From Saccharospirillaceae bacterium (lineage in GTDB: Bacteria > Pseudomonadota > Gammaproteobacteria > Pseudomonadales > Oceanobacteraceae), in assembly GCA_021208685.1 (NCBI GenBank), contig JAJOJJ010000015.1, positions 1 to 35,397 on the forward strand: DNA of 35,397 bases, given 5' to 3'. The translations under genes were made by a program, and so were the position numbers. Positions within the stretch are counted from its first letter, which is position 1, and the number at the start of each line of letters is the position of its first letter. Below, piece after piece: positions 1 through 8,817 of the stretch. The notes under the pieces were generated by a model that saw nothing but the letters and a program-made list of their open reading frames with translations, did no database searches and was not told the origin of the DNA.

Positions 1-2
1 GG

Positions 3-116
3 TACCCCGACGCTAAAATTCACCGCCGCACGGCCCGCTGTGGCTGCGGCTTTACCCAGACATACCCGGTTGAAACGTGGGCCGATCCGTTCGATTGCCC
101 GTGCTGCAACCCCTGA
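3..116 (+). CDS. C-terminal fragment of a cysteine-rich (zinc-ribbon-like) protein
   Basis: Only the last 37 codons are present; the gene enters from the left window edge. The reading frame starting at base 3 ends in TGA at 114-116. It shows a CxC pair (RCGCGF) and, 17 residues later, a CPCC cluster next to the C-terminus, a spacing typical of a zinc ribbon. The other two forward frames lack such a motif. I do not recognise the family. It lies directly upstream of the Sua5 gene in the same orientation, so co-transcription is possible. Confidence 0.5.
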   Translation, partial: YPDAKIHRRTARCGCGFTQTYPVETWADPFDCPCCNP

Positions 117-118
117 AT

Positions 119-175
119 ACGATGACCGACTATGAAAACGATGACCGACTATGAAAACGATGACCGACTATGAAA
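119..175 (+). repeat. Three perfect tandem copies of a 19-bp unit over the sua5 start
   Basis: Units at 119-137, 138-156 and 157-175 are identical. Each contains two ATG triplets, and the last copy supplies the ATG used for the Sua5 gene at 170. Because 19 is not a multiple of three, ATGs in the earlier copies open only short frames of about 10-14 codons that stop within or just after the array. Confidence 0.9.
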
Positions 176-1156
176 ACAGAGTGGCTTGATGGCTTCAGCG
201 ACAGCAGCCTGCAACGCGCCGTGCAGTTACTCCGGGCGGGTGAATGCGTGGCCGTACCCACCGAAACCGTTTATGGTCTGGCCGCCGATGCCCGCAATGC
301 AGCGGCGGTGCGCGGTATTTTTGCCGCCAAGGGCCGCCCGGCCAATCATCCGCTGATTGTTCATCTGGCCAGTGCGGAACAACTGCCGCAATGGGCGGCC
401 AGCGTGCCGCCACAAGCCTGGCAGCTGGCACAGGCATTCTGGCCCGGGCCGCTGACCTTACTGCTGCCCAAAGCGGCGGATGTTCCGGACGAAGTCACCG
501 GTGGCTTGCCCAGTATTGGCCTGCGCGTACCGGCGCACCCGCTGCTGCAGGCGTTATTGCAGCAACTCGGCAGCGGTGTGGCTGCACCCTCGGCCAACCC
601 CTACAAAGCGTTAAGCCCGACCTCCGCCGCGCAGGTAATGGCCGGGCTGGATGGCCGCATTGCGGCGGTACTGGACGGCGGTCACTGCGAGTTCGGACTG
701 GAATCGACCATTGTCGATCTCACTCAGCCAGAGCAGGGCATCCGTATTCTGCGCGCAGGGCCGATCAGCCGCATCGCACTGGAACAGGTGCTAGGGCAGC
801 CGGTTGAGGTGCCGCAGCAGCACAACGAAGCCGTGCCGGGTAACGTACAGGCGCATTATCAGCCGCGTACTCCGCTGCATCTGTTCAGCAGTGACGAGCT
901 GGCGGATCGGATAAAAGACGGGATTGGCGCTGACACCGGCCTGCTGCTGTGGTCACCGCGTCTGATTGCACTGGCTCTGGGCCGTGAGCGGGCGCTGATT
1001 CTGCCGGATCATGCCGCCGCTTTTGCGCAGGCGCTGTATCAGACACTGCATGAGGCCGATCAGCAGGGTTATCGCCAGCTCTGGCTGGAGCAACCACCGG
1101 GAACCGAAGACTGGCTGGCGGTTAACGACCGGCTGTCGCGGGCAGCGTCACACTGA
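170..1156 (+). CDS. sua5: L-threonylcarbamoyladenylate synthase, Sua5 type
   Basis: Makes threonylcarbamoyl-AMP from threonine, bicarbonate and ATP, the first step of t6A37 modification of ANN-decoding tRNAs in the cytoplasm. The YrdC-type catalytic domain fills about residues 10-200: PTETVYGLA at 30-38, the KGRPANHP segment at 54-61 with the conserved K-x-R, and the PSANPYKALSPTSA loop near 140. At 328 residues it is longer than TsaC/YrdC proteins (about 190), and the extra C-terminal part after a GNVQAHYQPRTP linker is the Sua5 domain. ATG 170 gives the family N-terminus but has no clear Shine-Dalgarno sequence and lies in a 19-bp tandem repeat, so initiation may be unusual. The gene precedes the liu cluster, with which it has no obvious functional link. 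Confidence 0.93.
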   Translation: MKTEWLDGFSDSSLQRAVQLLRAGECVAVPTETVYGLAADARNAAAVRGIFAAKGRPANHPLIVHLASAEQLPQWAASVPPQAWQLAQAFWPGPLTLLLPKAADVPDEVTGGLPSIGLRVPAHPLLQALLQQLGSGVAAPSANPYKALSPTSAAQVMAGLDGRIAAVLDGGHCEFGLESTIVDLTQPEQGIRILRAGPISRIALEQVLGQPVEVPQQHNEAVPGNVQAHYQPRTPLHLFSSDELADRIKDGIGADTGLLLWSPRLIALALGRERALILPDHAAAFAQALYQTLHEADQQGYRQLWLEQPPGTEDWLAVNDRLSRAASH

Positions 1157-1201
1157 CGCTGCTCAGTCTGGCCCGAATTGCCCTTTGTTTTGCCACTCAG
1201 G

Positions 1202-1217
1202 TTTACGTTAACGTAAA
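1202..1217. promoter_or_regulatory. Perfect 16-bp palindrome, probable LiuR operator
   Basis: TTTACGTTAACGTAAA is a perfect palindrome 32 bp before the liuR start. MerR-family regulators bind such dyads inside promoters, and an ACGT-rich palindrome ahead of liu genes fits the described LiuR regulons of Proteobacteria. A possible -35 (TTGCCA, 1190-1195) and weak -10 (TAAAGG, 1214-1219) bracket or overlap it, but these promoter boxes are uncertain. Confidence 0.75.
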
Positions 1218-1248
1218 GGTAACTTAACCGCCCGACAGCCCAGACCGC

Positions 1249-1641
1249 ATGAGCCGTACTTACAGCATCCGTGACCTCGCCGACGAGTTTGATATCACCA
1301 CCCGCACCATCCGCTTTTATGAGACGGAGGGCATGCTCAACCCGCAGCGCGAAGGTCAGGCGCGTATTTATTCTGCGCAGGACCGGGTCACGCTGAAGCT
1401 GATTCTGCGTGGCAAACGCTTAGGGTTATCGCTGGCCGAAAGCCGTGAACTGATCGCTATGTACCGCCCCGGACTGGAGCCGGAGGCCAACCGCCCGCAG
1501 CTGGAAAAACTGCTGGCGGTGATCGAACAGCGGCGCAGCCACCTGCGCCAGCAACTGCACGATATCGAACGCATGATGCAGGATCTGGACGATGCCGAGC
1601 TGAAAGCCAGCGAGGCGCTGGCGGCACTGACCGGCGCTTAG
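1249..1641 (+). CDS. liuR: MerR-family transcriptional regulator of leucine/isovalerate degradation
   Basis: 130-residue DNA-binding regulator. The N-terminal winged HTH covers about residues 4-70: YSIRDLADEFDITTRTIRFYE is followed by a wing with EGQARIYSAQDR. A coiled-coil dimerisation helix (about 80-120, LEKLLAVIEQRRSHLRQQL) follows. There is no cysteine cluster as in metal-sensing MerR proteins, which fits the LiuR subgroup thought to respond to branched-chain acyl-CoA intermediates. It is the first gene of the cluster, 62 bp before liuA, with a perfect palindrome just upstream suggesting autoregulation. The name rests on this position plus the MerR fold. Confidence 0.88.
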   Translation: MSRTYSIRDLADEFDITTRTIRFYETEGMLNPQREGQARIYSAQDRVTLKLILRGKRLGLSLAESRELIAMYRPGLEPEANRPQLEKLLAVIEQRRSHLRQQLHDIERMMQDLDDAELKASEALAALTGA

Positions 1642-1703
1642 CCACCGCCCGTTATTTCCGGCCCTGCTACCAAGAATAAAAATACAACAGGAAGGAGGCC
1701 CGC

Positions 1704-2860
1704 ATGACCACATTCAATTTTGGCCTGGGCGAAACGCTCGATATGCTGCGCGATCAGGTGCGCGGTTTTGCCCAGCGTGAGCTGGCACCTCTGGCGGCAG
1801 AGGTTGACCGCGACAACCAGTTCCCCATGCCCATGTGGCGCAAGTTCGGCGAGCAGGGATTGCTTGGCATTACCGTCAGCGAGGAATACGGCGGTGCCGG
1901 AATGGGCTATCTGGCGCATGTGATCGCCATGGAAGAAATCAGCCGCGCCTCGGCCTCGGTCGGGCTGTCTTACGGCGCCCACTCCAACCTCTGTGTCAAC
2001 CAGATATACCGCAACGGCACGGCGCAGCAGAAGGCGAAATACCTGCCGAAGCTGATCTCCGGCGAGCACATTGGCGCGCTGGCGATGAGCGAGCCGAATG
2101 CCGGTTCTGATGTGGTGTCGATGAAGCTGCGTGCCGATAAAAAAGGCGACCACTATGTGCTCAACGGCACCAAGATGTGGATCACCAACGGCCCGGATGC
2201 CAATGTTTATGTGATCTACGCCAAAACCGATCTGAGCAAAGGTCCGCACGGCATGACCGCCTTTATCGTCGAACGCGACCGGGCCGGTTTTTCACGCAGT
2301 CCGAAACTCGACAAGCTCGGCATGCGCGGCTCCAACACCTGCGAGCTGGTGTTCGATAACGTCGAAGTACCGGCAGAAAACATTCTCGGCGGCGAGAACC
2401 TGGGCGTGAAAGTGTTGATGAGCGGCCTCGACTACGAGCGCGTGGTGCTGTCCGGCGGCCGACCGGCATCATGCTGGCCTGTATGGATGTGGTGCAGCCC
2501 TATATTGTTGACCGCAAACAGTTTGGCCAGAGCATCGGTGAGTTCCAGCTGGTGCAGGGCAAACTGGCCGATATGTACACCAGCATGAACGCCAGCCGCG
2601 CCTATCTGTACGCCGTGGCGGCCGCCTGCGACCGGGGCGAAACCACGCGCAAAGACGCCGCCGGTGTGATTCTCTACTGTGCCGAAAAAGCCACGCAGAT
2701 GGCGCTGGATGCGATTCAGCTGCTGGGCGGTAATGGCTATATCAACGACTTCCCCACTGGCCGTCTGCTGCGCGACGCCAAGCTGTACGAAATTGGCGCT
2801 GGCACCTCGGAAATCCGCCGCATGCTGATTGGCCGCGAACTGTTTCAGGAGCTGAGCTGA
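1704..2860 (+). pseudogene. liuA: Isovaleryl-CoA dehydrogenase, interrupted by a single-base frameshift
   Basis: FAD-dependent acyl-CoA dehydrogenase oxidising isovaleryl-CoA to 3-methylcrotonyl-CoA in leucine breakdown. A strong Shine-Dalgarno (AGGAAGGAGG) precedes ATG 1704. The first frame carries the family landmarks [19 protein letters not shown] and [11 protein letters not shown], the last holding the probable catalytic glutamate. The frame is then lost and continues in the +2 frame from about 2460 ([10 protein letters not shown] onward) to the normal C-terminus with [21 protein letters not shown] and [14 protein letters not shown]. Restoring one C in the CC at 2459-2460 gives the expected Gly-Gly-Pro-Thr-Gly and a protein of about 385 residues, the family length. 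It may be a true mutation or a sequence error; the intact downstream genes and overlapping stop with liuB favour error or a recent event. Confidence 0.88.
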
Positions 2861-4464
2861 TGCCGCTTATTCAGTCACGGCTCGACAGCCGCAGCCCGCA
2901 GTTTGCTGCCAACCGCGCCCGGATGCAGGCGCTGGTGGCCGACCTTAACGCCAACGTTGCCCGCATCGCTGAAGGCGGTGGTGAGGTGGCGATGCAGCGT
3001 CATACCGCGCGTGGCAAATTGCCGGTGCGCGAGCGCATTCAGCTGCTGCTCGATGCCGGCAGTCCTTTTCTCGAAATCGGCCAGCTGGCGGCTCATGAGG
3101 TGTACGGCGAAGACGTACCGGCTGCGGGTGTGGTTGCCGGTATCGGCCGTATTCATGGTCAGGAATGCATGGTGGTGGGCAACGATGCCACGGTTAAGGG
3201 TGGCAGCTACTACCCGCTGACGGTGAAAAAACACCTGCGCGCGCAGACCATCGCCCAGCAGTGCAACCTGCCCTGTGTGTATCTGGTGGATTCCGGCGGC
3301 GCTAACCTGCCGCGTCAGGATGAGGTCTTCCCCGACCGCGAACACTTTGGCCGTATTTTCTTTAACCAGGCCAATATGTCGGCTGCCGGTATCGCCCAGA
3401 TTGCGGTGGTGATGGGTTCCTGCACCGCTGGCGGTGCCTATGTACCGGCGATGGCCGATGAATCCATTATCGTGCGCAATCAGGCCACCATTTTTCTGGC
3501 AGGCCCGCCGCTGGTAAAAATGGCCACCGGCGAAGACATCGGTGCCGAAGAACTGGGTGGCGGCGAGCTGCATACCGGCCAGTCCGGGGTGGCCGATCAT
3601 CTGGCCGAGAACGATGAGCACGCCCTGCAACTGGCGCGTAACGCGGTCGCCAATCTGAACCGCCATAAGCCGCCAAGCACGGTGGCAGAGGTAAAAGAAC
3701 CGGCGTATCCGGGCCTTGAGCTTTACGGCCTGATTCCGACCGATACCCGCCAGCCCTACGATGTGCGTGAGGTGATTGCGCGGCTGGTGGACGGCTCGGA
3801 GTTTGATGAATTCAAAGCGCGCTTCGGCACCACGCTGGTGTGCGGTTTTGCCCGGCTGTACGGCATGCCGGTCGGCATCGTCGCTAATAACGGCATCCTG
3901 TTTTCGGAGTCGGCACAGAAAGGCACGCACTTCATTGAGCTCTGTGCGCAGCGCAAAATCCCGCTGCTGTTTCTGCAGAACATCACCGGCTTTATGGTCG
4001 GCCCCAAATACGAAGCCGAAGGCATCGCCCGCCACGGCGCCAAAATGGTGATGGCGGTGGCCTGTGCCAAAGTGCCGAAGCTGACACTGGTGATCGGCGG
4101 CAGTTTCGGTGCCGGTAACTACGGCATGTGTGGCCGTGCCTACGATCCGAATTTCCTCTTTATGTGGCCCAACGCGCGTATCTCGGTGATGGGCGGTGAG
4201 CAGGCAGCGGGTGTGCTGGCGCAGGTGAAGCGCGAGCAGCTGGCGAAGAAAGGCGAAGCCTGGAGCGACACCGACGAGAACGCCTTCAAACAGCCGATCC
4301 GTGAGCGGTATGAGCAGCAGGGCCATCCGTACTACAGCTCGGCGCGGCTGTGGGATGACGGCATTATCGACCCGGCCAACAGCCGCCGGGTGCTGGGGCT
4401 GGCGTTGTCGGCCTGCCTGAATAAACCCATTGAAGAGACGCGCTTTGGCGTGTTCCGCATGTAG
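2860..4464 (+). CDS. liuB: Methylcrotonyl-CoA carboxylase, carboxyltransferase (beta) subunit
   Basis: Transfers the carboxyl group from carboxybiotin on the LiuD subunit to 3-methylcrotonyl-CoA, giving 3-methylglutaconyl-CoA. The 534 residues match the usual beta-subunit length. Two crotonase-like carboxyltransferase halves are visible: the N-half has [22 protein letters not shown] and [14 protein letters not shown], the C-half has [27 protein letters not shown] and [12 protein letters not shown]. The GIFFN-type loop and NxxGAxLP-like segment agree with MCC rather than propionyl-CoA carboxylase, which is also supported by the flanking liu genes. Its ATG shares one base with the liuA stop (TGATG), indicating translational coupling. 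Confidence 0.95.
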   Translation: MPLIQSRLDSRSPQFAANRARMQALVADLNANVARIAEGGGEVAMQRHTARGKLPVRERIQLLLDAGSPFLEIGQLAAHEVYGEDVPAAGVVAGIGRIHGQECMVVGNDATVKGGSYYPLTVKKHLRAQTIAQQCNLPCVYLVDSGGANLPRQDEVFPDREHFGRIFFNQANMSAAGIAQIAVVMGSCTAGGAYVPAMADESIIVRNQATIFLAGPPLVKMATGEDIGAEELGGGELHTGQSGVADHLAENDEHALQLARNAVANLNRHKPPSTVAEVKEPAYPGLELYGLIPTDTRQPYDVREVIARLVDGSEFDEFKARFGTTLVCGFARLYGMPVGIVANNGILFSESAQKGTHFIELCAQRKIPLLFLQNITGFMVGPKYEAEGIARHGAKMVMAVACAKVPKLTLVIGGSFGAGNYGMCGRAYDPNFLFMWPNARISVMGGEQAAGVLAQVKREQLAKKGEAWSDTDENAFKQPIRERYEQQGHPYYSSARLWDDGIIDPANSRRVLGLALSACLNKPIEETRFGVFRM

Positions 4465-4494
4465 AGCCTGTTCGGATCAGGTAAGGAATCGACC

Positions 4495-5280
4495 ATGTTA
4501 GAACTCGCCATTCATCAGGGCGTTGCCACGCTGAGCCTTGATCGTCCTGAACTGGGTAATGCCTTTAATGCGGAGCTGATTGCCGGGCTGCGGGCGCAGT
4601 TGTCGGTACTGGCCACGGAACCTGCGGTGCGGGTGCTGGTACTCGCCGGTCAGGGCAAGCACTTCTGCACCGGCGCTGATCTCAACTGGATGAAAGCGCA
4701 GAAAGACGCCTCCGAAGCGGAGAATCACGCCGATGCCCTGCAGCTGGCCGGTCTGTTGCAGGATCTGAATGACTTTCCCAAACCGACCATCGCCCGTGTG
4801 CAGGGCGCAGCCTTTGGCGGTGCGCTGGGGCTGATCTGCTGTTGCGATATGGCGGTGGCGGCGGACAACGCGCGCTTCTGTCTGAGCGAAGTGAAACTCG
4901 GTTTAAGCCCGGCCACCATCAGCCCCTATGTGCTGGCGGCGATGGGTGCACGTCAGGCGCGGCGTTACTTTTTAAGCGCCGAACTGATCGACGCACCAAC
5001 AGCTCAGACACTGCAACTGGTGCACGAAGTGGTGTCCGCCGAGCAGCTGGATGAGCAGGTGCAGCGCTGGTGTCAGGCGCTGCTGGCCAACGGCCCGCAG
5101 GCACTGGCGGCGACCAAGAACCTGATCGCTGGCCAGAGCAGCCCGGTGACTGAGCAGCTGAAAGAACAAACATCGGCACTGATTGCCCGCCTGCGCGTCA
5201 GTGCCGAAGGCCAGGAAGGATTAAGTGCGTTCCTGCAGAAACGCGCCCCCACTTATGCACAGGAAGCCGCCCATGACTGA
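4495..5280 (+). CDS. liuC: Enoyl-CoA hydratase family protein, probable methylglutaconyl-CoA hydratase
   Basis: Crotonase-fold enzyme expected to hydrate 3-methylglutaconyl-CoA to HMG-CoA. The oxyanion-hole segments are GKHFCTGADLNWMK and GAAFGGALGLICCCD; the acidic catalytic position lies in SEVKLGLSPATISPYV, the ATISPYV form being characteristic of LiuC-type hydratases. Length 261 is normal. ATG 4495 has an AGGTAAGGA ribosome site 30 bp after liuB. The last 8 bases overlap the liuD start. Substrate assignment rests on cluster context, since crotonases are diverse. Confidence 0.9.
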   Translation: MLELAIHQGVATLSLDRPELGNAFNAELIAGLRAQLSVLATEPAVRVLVLAGQGKHFCTGADLNWMKAQKDASEAENHADALQLAGLLQDLNDFPKPTIARVQGAAFGGALGLICCCDMAVAADNARFCLSEVKLGLSPATISPYVLAAMGARQARRYFLSAELIDAPTAQTLQLVHEVVSAEQLDEQVQRWCQALLANGPQALAATKNLIAGQSSPVTEQLKEQTSALIARLRVSAEGQEGLSAFLQKRAPTYAQEAAHD

Positions 5281-7363
5281 GCACCTGTTTAACAAGATTC
5301 TGATCGCCAACCGTGGCGAAATTGCCGTGCGTGTGATGCGTACCGCGCAAGCGCTGGGCATCCGCACCGTTGCCATTTATTCCGACGCCGACGCCAGCGC
5401 GCTGCATGTACAGCAGGCCGATGAAGCCATCGCCCTCGGCGGTGTGACCGCTGCCGAAAGTTATCTGGATATGCACAAGGTGCTGGACGCCGCACGCGCC
5501 ACCGGCGCCGAAGCCATTCATCCGGGCTACGGTTTTTTAAGCGAAAACGCCGCTTTTGCCCGTGCCTGCGAAGACGCCGGTATCGCCTTTATCGGCCCGT
5601 CGGCTGCCGCCATTGAGGCCATGGGCGATAAGGCCAGCGCCAAAGCCCTGCTGGCCGACAGCGGTGTGCCGCTGGTGCCCGGCTATCATGGCGATGAACA
5701 GAGCGACGAACGCCTGAGCGCCGAGGCCGAGCGCATCGGTTATCCGCTGCTGCTGAAAGCCAGTGCCGGTGGTGGCGGTAAGGGCATGCGCATTGTGCTC
5801 TCCGCTGCCACGCTGCACGACGATATCGCCGCCGCCCGGCGCGAAGCGCGCTCGGCCTTTGGCGATGACCGCCTGCTGATTGAGAAATACCTGATCCGAC
5901 CGCGCCATGTGGAAGTGCAGGTGTTTATGGACAGCTCTGGCAATGGCGTTTACCTGTTCGAGCGCGACTGCTCGGTGCAGCGCCGCCATCAGAAAGTCAT
6001 TGAAGAAGCCCCGGCACCGGGTATGACGGCCGCGCTGCGCCAGCGTATGGGCGAAGCCGCGCTGGCGGTGGCGCAGCGCATTCAGTATCGCGGCGCGGGT
6101 ACGGTGGAGTTTCTGCTGGATGCCAATCACGAATTCTTCTTTATGGAGATGAACACCCGCCTGCAGGTCGAGCACCCGGTCACCGAGATGATTACCGGCG
6201 TCGATCTGGTGTACTGGCAGTTGCGTGTGGCGGCGGGTAAAGGTCTGCCGGATGGCGTCAGCCAGCAGAGCCTGCCGATTAATGGCCACGCCATTGAGGT
6301 GCGGTTGTACGCCGAAGATCCGGATAACCACTTCCTGCCCGCGATTGGCCGCCTGACACTGTGGCAGGCGCCAGAGCTGAGTGCTTCTGTTCGTCTCGAC
6401 AGTGGTGTGCAGCAGGGCGATGAGGTCAGCCCTTACTACGACCCGATGCTGGCCAAGCTGATTGCCCATGGCCGTGATCGTACCGAAGCGCTGCATAACC
6501 TGCGCACTGCTCTGGCCGCGCTGCAGGTGGATGGCGTAAAAACCAACCGCGATTTTCTGCTGCGCCTGCTCAGCCTGGACGCTTTTGCCAGGGCCGAACT
6601 GAGCACCGATTTTATTGAGCGTAACCAGCACGAGCTGACGCAGCCCTTGCCGACCCGCTGGGAACTGGCGGCGTTAACCGAGCTGCTGTTGCCGACGCTT
6701 GCCTCTCAATCTCAATCTCAACCTCAGCCTCAGCCGCAAGCGCATGACCCGTGGTACGCCGATGGTTTTCAGTCAGCACTGCCAGCGCAGCGCGTGTTGC
6801 GGCTGGAAAGTGCCGTCGGTGATGTGCTGCGGGCAAGGGCACGGGCGAATGAGCAGGCGCACGGTCTGGACAGAAATCAGAGCTGGAACCTGCTGCTGGC
6901 CGATCACAGTGTGCAGGTTCAGGGGCGCTTAGAACTCAACAGCCAGGCCGGTGATATCCGCCTGCTGCAGCTGGAGGCCCGGGTAAACGGCCAGCTGCAA
7001 TCGCTGCCGCTGGCACTGAGCGAACACGAGCTGCTGCTGTTTCTGCCACAGGGCAGCCAGCGTTTTGTGCGTAACCGCTGGCTGGGCGAACAGGCGCAGG
7101 AGGATCATGGCGGTCTGACCGCACCCATGGCCGGTCAGGTGCTGGAGGTCAGAGTGCAGCCGGGCGAACAGGTTAAAGCCGGTCAGGTGCTGATGATTAT
7201 GGAAGCGATGAAAATGGAACACAGCATCCGCGCGCCGCAGGCCGCGCTGGTGCAGGCGGTGCTGTATCAGGCCGGTGATCAGGTGGCGGAAGGCACCGAG
7301 CTGTTGCAGCTGGAGATCATGGCAGAGGCCGACGCAGAGAATGCAGCGGAGGCCGGCGCATGA
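5273..7363 (+). CDS. liuD: Methylcrotonyl-CoA carboxylase, biotin-carrying (alpha) subunit
   Basis: Carboxylates its own biotin with ATP and bicarbonate and hands the carboxyl to LiuB. The biotin carboxylase domain fills about residues 5-450: KILIANRGEIAVRV, the ATP-grasp loop KASAGGGGKGMRIV and EMNTRLQVEHPVTE. The C-terminal biotinyl domain has MIMEAMKMEH with the biotinylated lysine at 647. I chose ATG 5273 (696 residues) over the in-frame ATG 5225 because it has an AGGAAG ribosome site and starts right before the family N-terminus. The start overlaps liuC by 8 bp, and the stop overlaps liuE by 4 bp. A Gln/Ser/Pro linker (about 478-490), coded by a CTCAAT/CTCAGC hexamer repeat at 6704-6739, follows the carboxylase domain. 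Confidence 0.95.
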   Translation: MTEHLFNKILIANRGEIAVRVMRTAQALGIRTVAIYSDADASALHVQQADEAIALGGVTAAESYLDMHKVLDAARATGAEAIHPGYGFLSENAAFARACEDAGIAFIGPSAAAIEAMGDKASAKALLADSGVPLVPGYHGDEQSDERLSAEAERIGYPLLLKASAGGGGKGMRIVLSAATLHDDIAAARREARSAFGDDRLLIEKYLIRPRHVEVQVFMDSSGNGVYLFERDCSVQRRHQKVIEEAPAPGMTAALRQRMGEAALAVAQRIQYRGAGTVEFLLDANHEFFFMEMNTRLQVEHPVTEMITGVDLVYWQLRVAAGKGLPDGVSQQSLPINGHAIEVRLYAEDPDNHFLPAIGRLTLWQAPELSASVRLDSGVQQGDEVSPYYDPMLAKLIAHGRDRTEALHNLRTALAALQVDGVKTNRDFLLRLLSLDAFARAELSTDFIERNQHELTQPLPTRWELAALTELLLPTLASQSQSQPQPQPQAHDPWYADGFQSALPAQRVLRLESAVGDVLRARARANEQAHGLDRNQSWNLLLADHSVQVQGRLELNSQAGDIRLLQLEARVNGQLQSLPLALSEHELLLFLPQGSQRFVRNRWLGEQAQEDHGGLTAPMAGQVLEVRVQPGEQVKAGQVLMIMEAMKMEHSIRAPQAALVQAVLYQAGDQVAEGTELLQLEIMAEADAENAAEAGA

Positions 7364-8280
7364 TGCAGCGGGCCCATCCGGACAGCGTACGCATTGTCGA
7401 AGTCGGCGCACGCGATGGCTTACAGAATGAAGCGCAGGCACTCAGCGTCGAGCTGCGCTGCGAACTGATTGAGCGGCTGGCCGAAGCTGGCCTGCGCCAT
7501 ATCGAAACCGGCAGTTTTGTCTCGCCCAAATGGGTGCCGCAGATGCAGCACAGCGACCGCGTACTGCAGCAGCTTAAGCGTCAGCCGGGCGTGCGCTATG
7601 CCGCTCTCACCCCCAATCTTCAGGGGCTGGAAGCGGCCGTGGCCGCCAACGCCTCGGAGGTTGCGGTGTTTACCGCTGCCTCCGACTCCTTCACCCGGAA
7701 GAACATTAACTGCAGCGTGGCGCAGAGCCTGGAACGTATCCGTCCGGTGCTGGAACATGCCCGTACCGTCGGCCTGCCGGTGCGCGGTTATGTCTCCACC
7801 GTGATGGGCTGTCCGTATCAGGGCGAGGTGCCGGTGCAGGCGGTGGTCGATGTGGCGCAGGCGCTGCTGGACATGGGCTGCTACGAAATTTCTCTGGGTG
7901 ACACCATTGGCACCGGCAGCGTGCCGCAGACGCAGAATCTGATCCGCGCGCTGGCACTGCATATGCCGGTATCGCAGCTGGCGGTGCATTTTCACGATAC
8001 CTATGGTCAGGCGCTGGCCAATATTTACGCCGCGCTGGAGCTGGGCATCCGCACCGTCGACAGCTCGGTTGCCGGACTGGGAGGCTGCCCTTATGCCGCC
8101 GGAGCGTCGGGCAATGTCGCCAGCGAAGATGTGCTGCGTCTGGCCGAAGGTCTCGGCCTGCACACCGGTATCGACGCGCAATTGCTGGCAGAAACCGGGC
8201 AGTGGATCAGCGACCAGCTGCAGCGTCCGAATGGCAGTAAAAGCGGCCGGGCGCTGGTGGCGAAAGCCACGCAGAAATAG
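7360..8280 (+). CDS. liuE: Hydroxymethylglutaryl-CoA lyase
   Basis: TIM-barrel lyase splitting HMG-CoA into acetyl-CoA and acetoacetate, the last step of leucine catabolism. It starts with VRIVEVGARDGLQNE (metal/substrate-binding Asp and Arg) and has STVMGCPYQGEV, LGDTIGTG, HFHDTYGQALAN and the active-site cysteine loop GLGGCPYAAGASGNVASED. Length 306 is typical. The ATG (two in tandem, 7360 and 7363) overlaps the liuD stop as ATGA, so the whole set from liuB looks translationally coupled. No T-tract terminator follows; a REP hairpin begins 12 bp after the stop. Confidence 0.96.
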   Translation: MMQRAHPDSVRIVEVGARDGLQNEAQALSVELRCELIERLAEAGLRHIETGSFVSPKWVPQMQHSDRVLQQLKRQPGVRYAALTPNLQGLEAAVAANASEVAVFTAASDSFTRKNINCSVAQSLERIRPVLEHARTVGLPVRGYVSTVMGCPYQGEVPVQAVVDVAQALLDMGCYEISLGDTIGTGSVPQTQNLIRALALHMPVSQLAVHFHDTYGQALANIYAALELGIRTVDSSVAGLGGCPYAAGASGNVASEDVLRLAEGLGLHTGIDAQLLAETGQWISDQLQRPNGSKSGRALVAKATQK

Positions 8281-8291
8281 TGAAGAGATGG

Positions 8292-8318
8292 CTGTAGGAG
8301 GGGATCTTATCCCCGACC
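8292..8318 (+). repeat. Left REP hairpin of the REPtron
   Basis: GTAG at 8294-8297 is followed by the stem GGGGAT / loop CTT / ATCCCC at 8300-8314. The full 27 bp recur perfectly in inverted orientation at 8818-8844. The hairpin lies 11 bp after the liuE stop and may also act as a 3' stabiliser of the liu mRNA. Confidence 0.9.
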
Positions 8319-8354
8319 TGGGACAATAATGCAGCTATATAACAGGGAATTGTT

Positions 8355-8807
8355 ATGGCAAAGCTCTGGCAACAAACCGGCTACAGCCAGTTAAGGCGCG
8401 GGCGTTATTCCGAAAGCGGTCGTATTTATCTGGTTACTGCCGTGGCAGAAAAGCGCAGGCCTGTTTTTATGGACTGGCAGAGCGCCAGTATTGCATGCAG
8501 GACATTTACCAATGCAAAACTGCTTGGCGACGCCAGACTGCTTTGCTGGGTTTTGATGCCTGATCACGTACATTGGCTGCTGCAGCTGGAGGAGCAGACG
8601 GAGCTTGCTGTTTTGGTGGGGAAGCTGAAAGCGGTGACCAGTCGTAATATCGGTACGGCTGTCTGGCAATCCGGTTTTCACGACCGCGCCATTCGTCGTG
8701 AGGAAGATGTTCTCCCTGCCGCACGCTATATCGTCGCCAATCCTCTGCGTGCAGGGTTAGTAAGGCGGGTCGGAGATTATCCCTATTGGGATGCAATGTG
8801 GATCTGA
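8355..8807 (+). CDS. rayT: REP-associated tyrosine transposase (RAYT, Y1/HUH family)
   Basis: Single-strand-specific HUH nuclease related to IS200/IS605 TnpA that cleaves and joins REP hairpin DNA. The 150-residue protein contains the HUH motif as HVH (His71, His73) in WVLMPDHVHWLL, a YLVTAV strand near residue 25, and the putative nucleophilic tyrosine (Tyr125) in AARYIVANPLRAGLV. The conserved WQSGFHDRAIR segment is characteristic of RAYTs. All motifs are intact, so it may be active. ATG 8355 is preceded by an AGGGAA ribosome site. Confidence 0.93.
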   Translation: MAKLWQQTGYSQLRRGRYSESGRIYLVTAVAEKRRPVFMDWQSASIACRTFTNAKLLGDARLLCWVLMPDHVHWLLQLEEQTELAVLVGKLKAVTSRNIGTAVWQSGFHDRAIRREEDVLPAARYIVANPLRAGLVRRVGDYPYWDAMWI

Positions 8808-8817
8808 GTCAGTAATG

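Noticed and set aside
2875-4326. Long open frame (483 codons) on the minus strand
   Set aside because: It is antisense to liuB; the His/Gln/Arg-rich composition is a codon-bias shadow without family motifs.
5537-6631. Long open frame (364 codons) on the minus strand
   Set aside because: Antisense shadow of liuD, with low-complexity His/Gln composition and no ribosome site.
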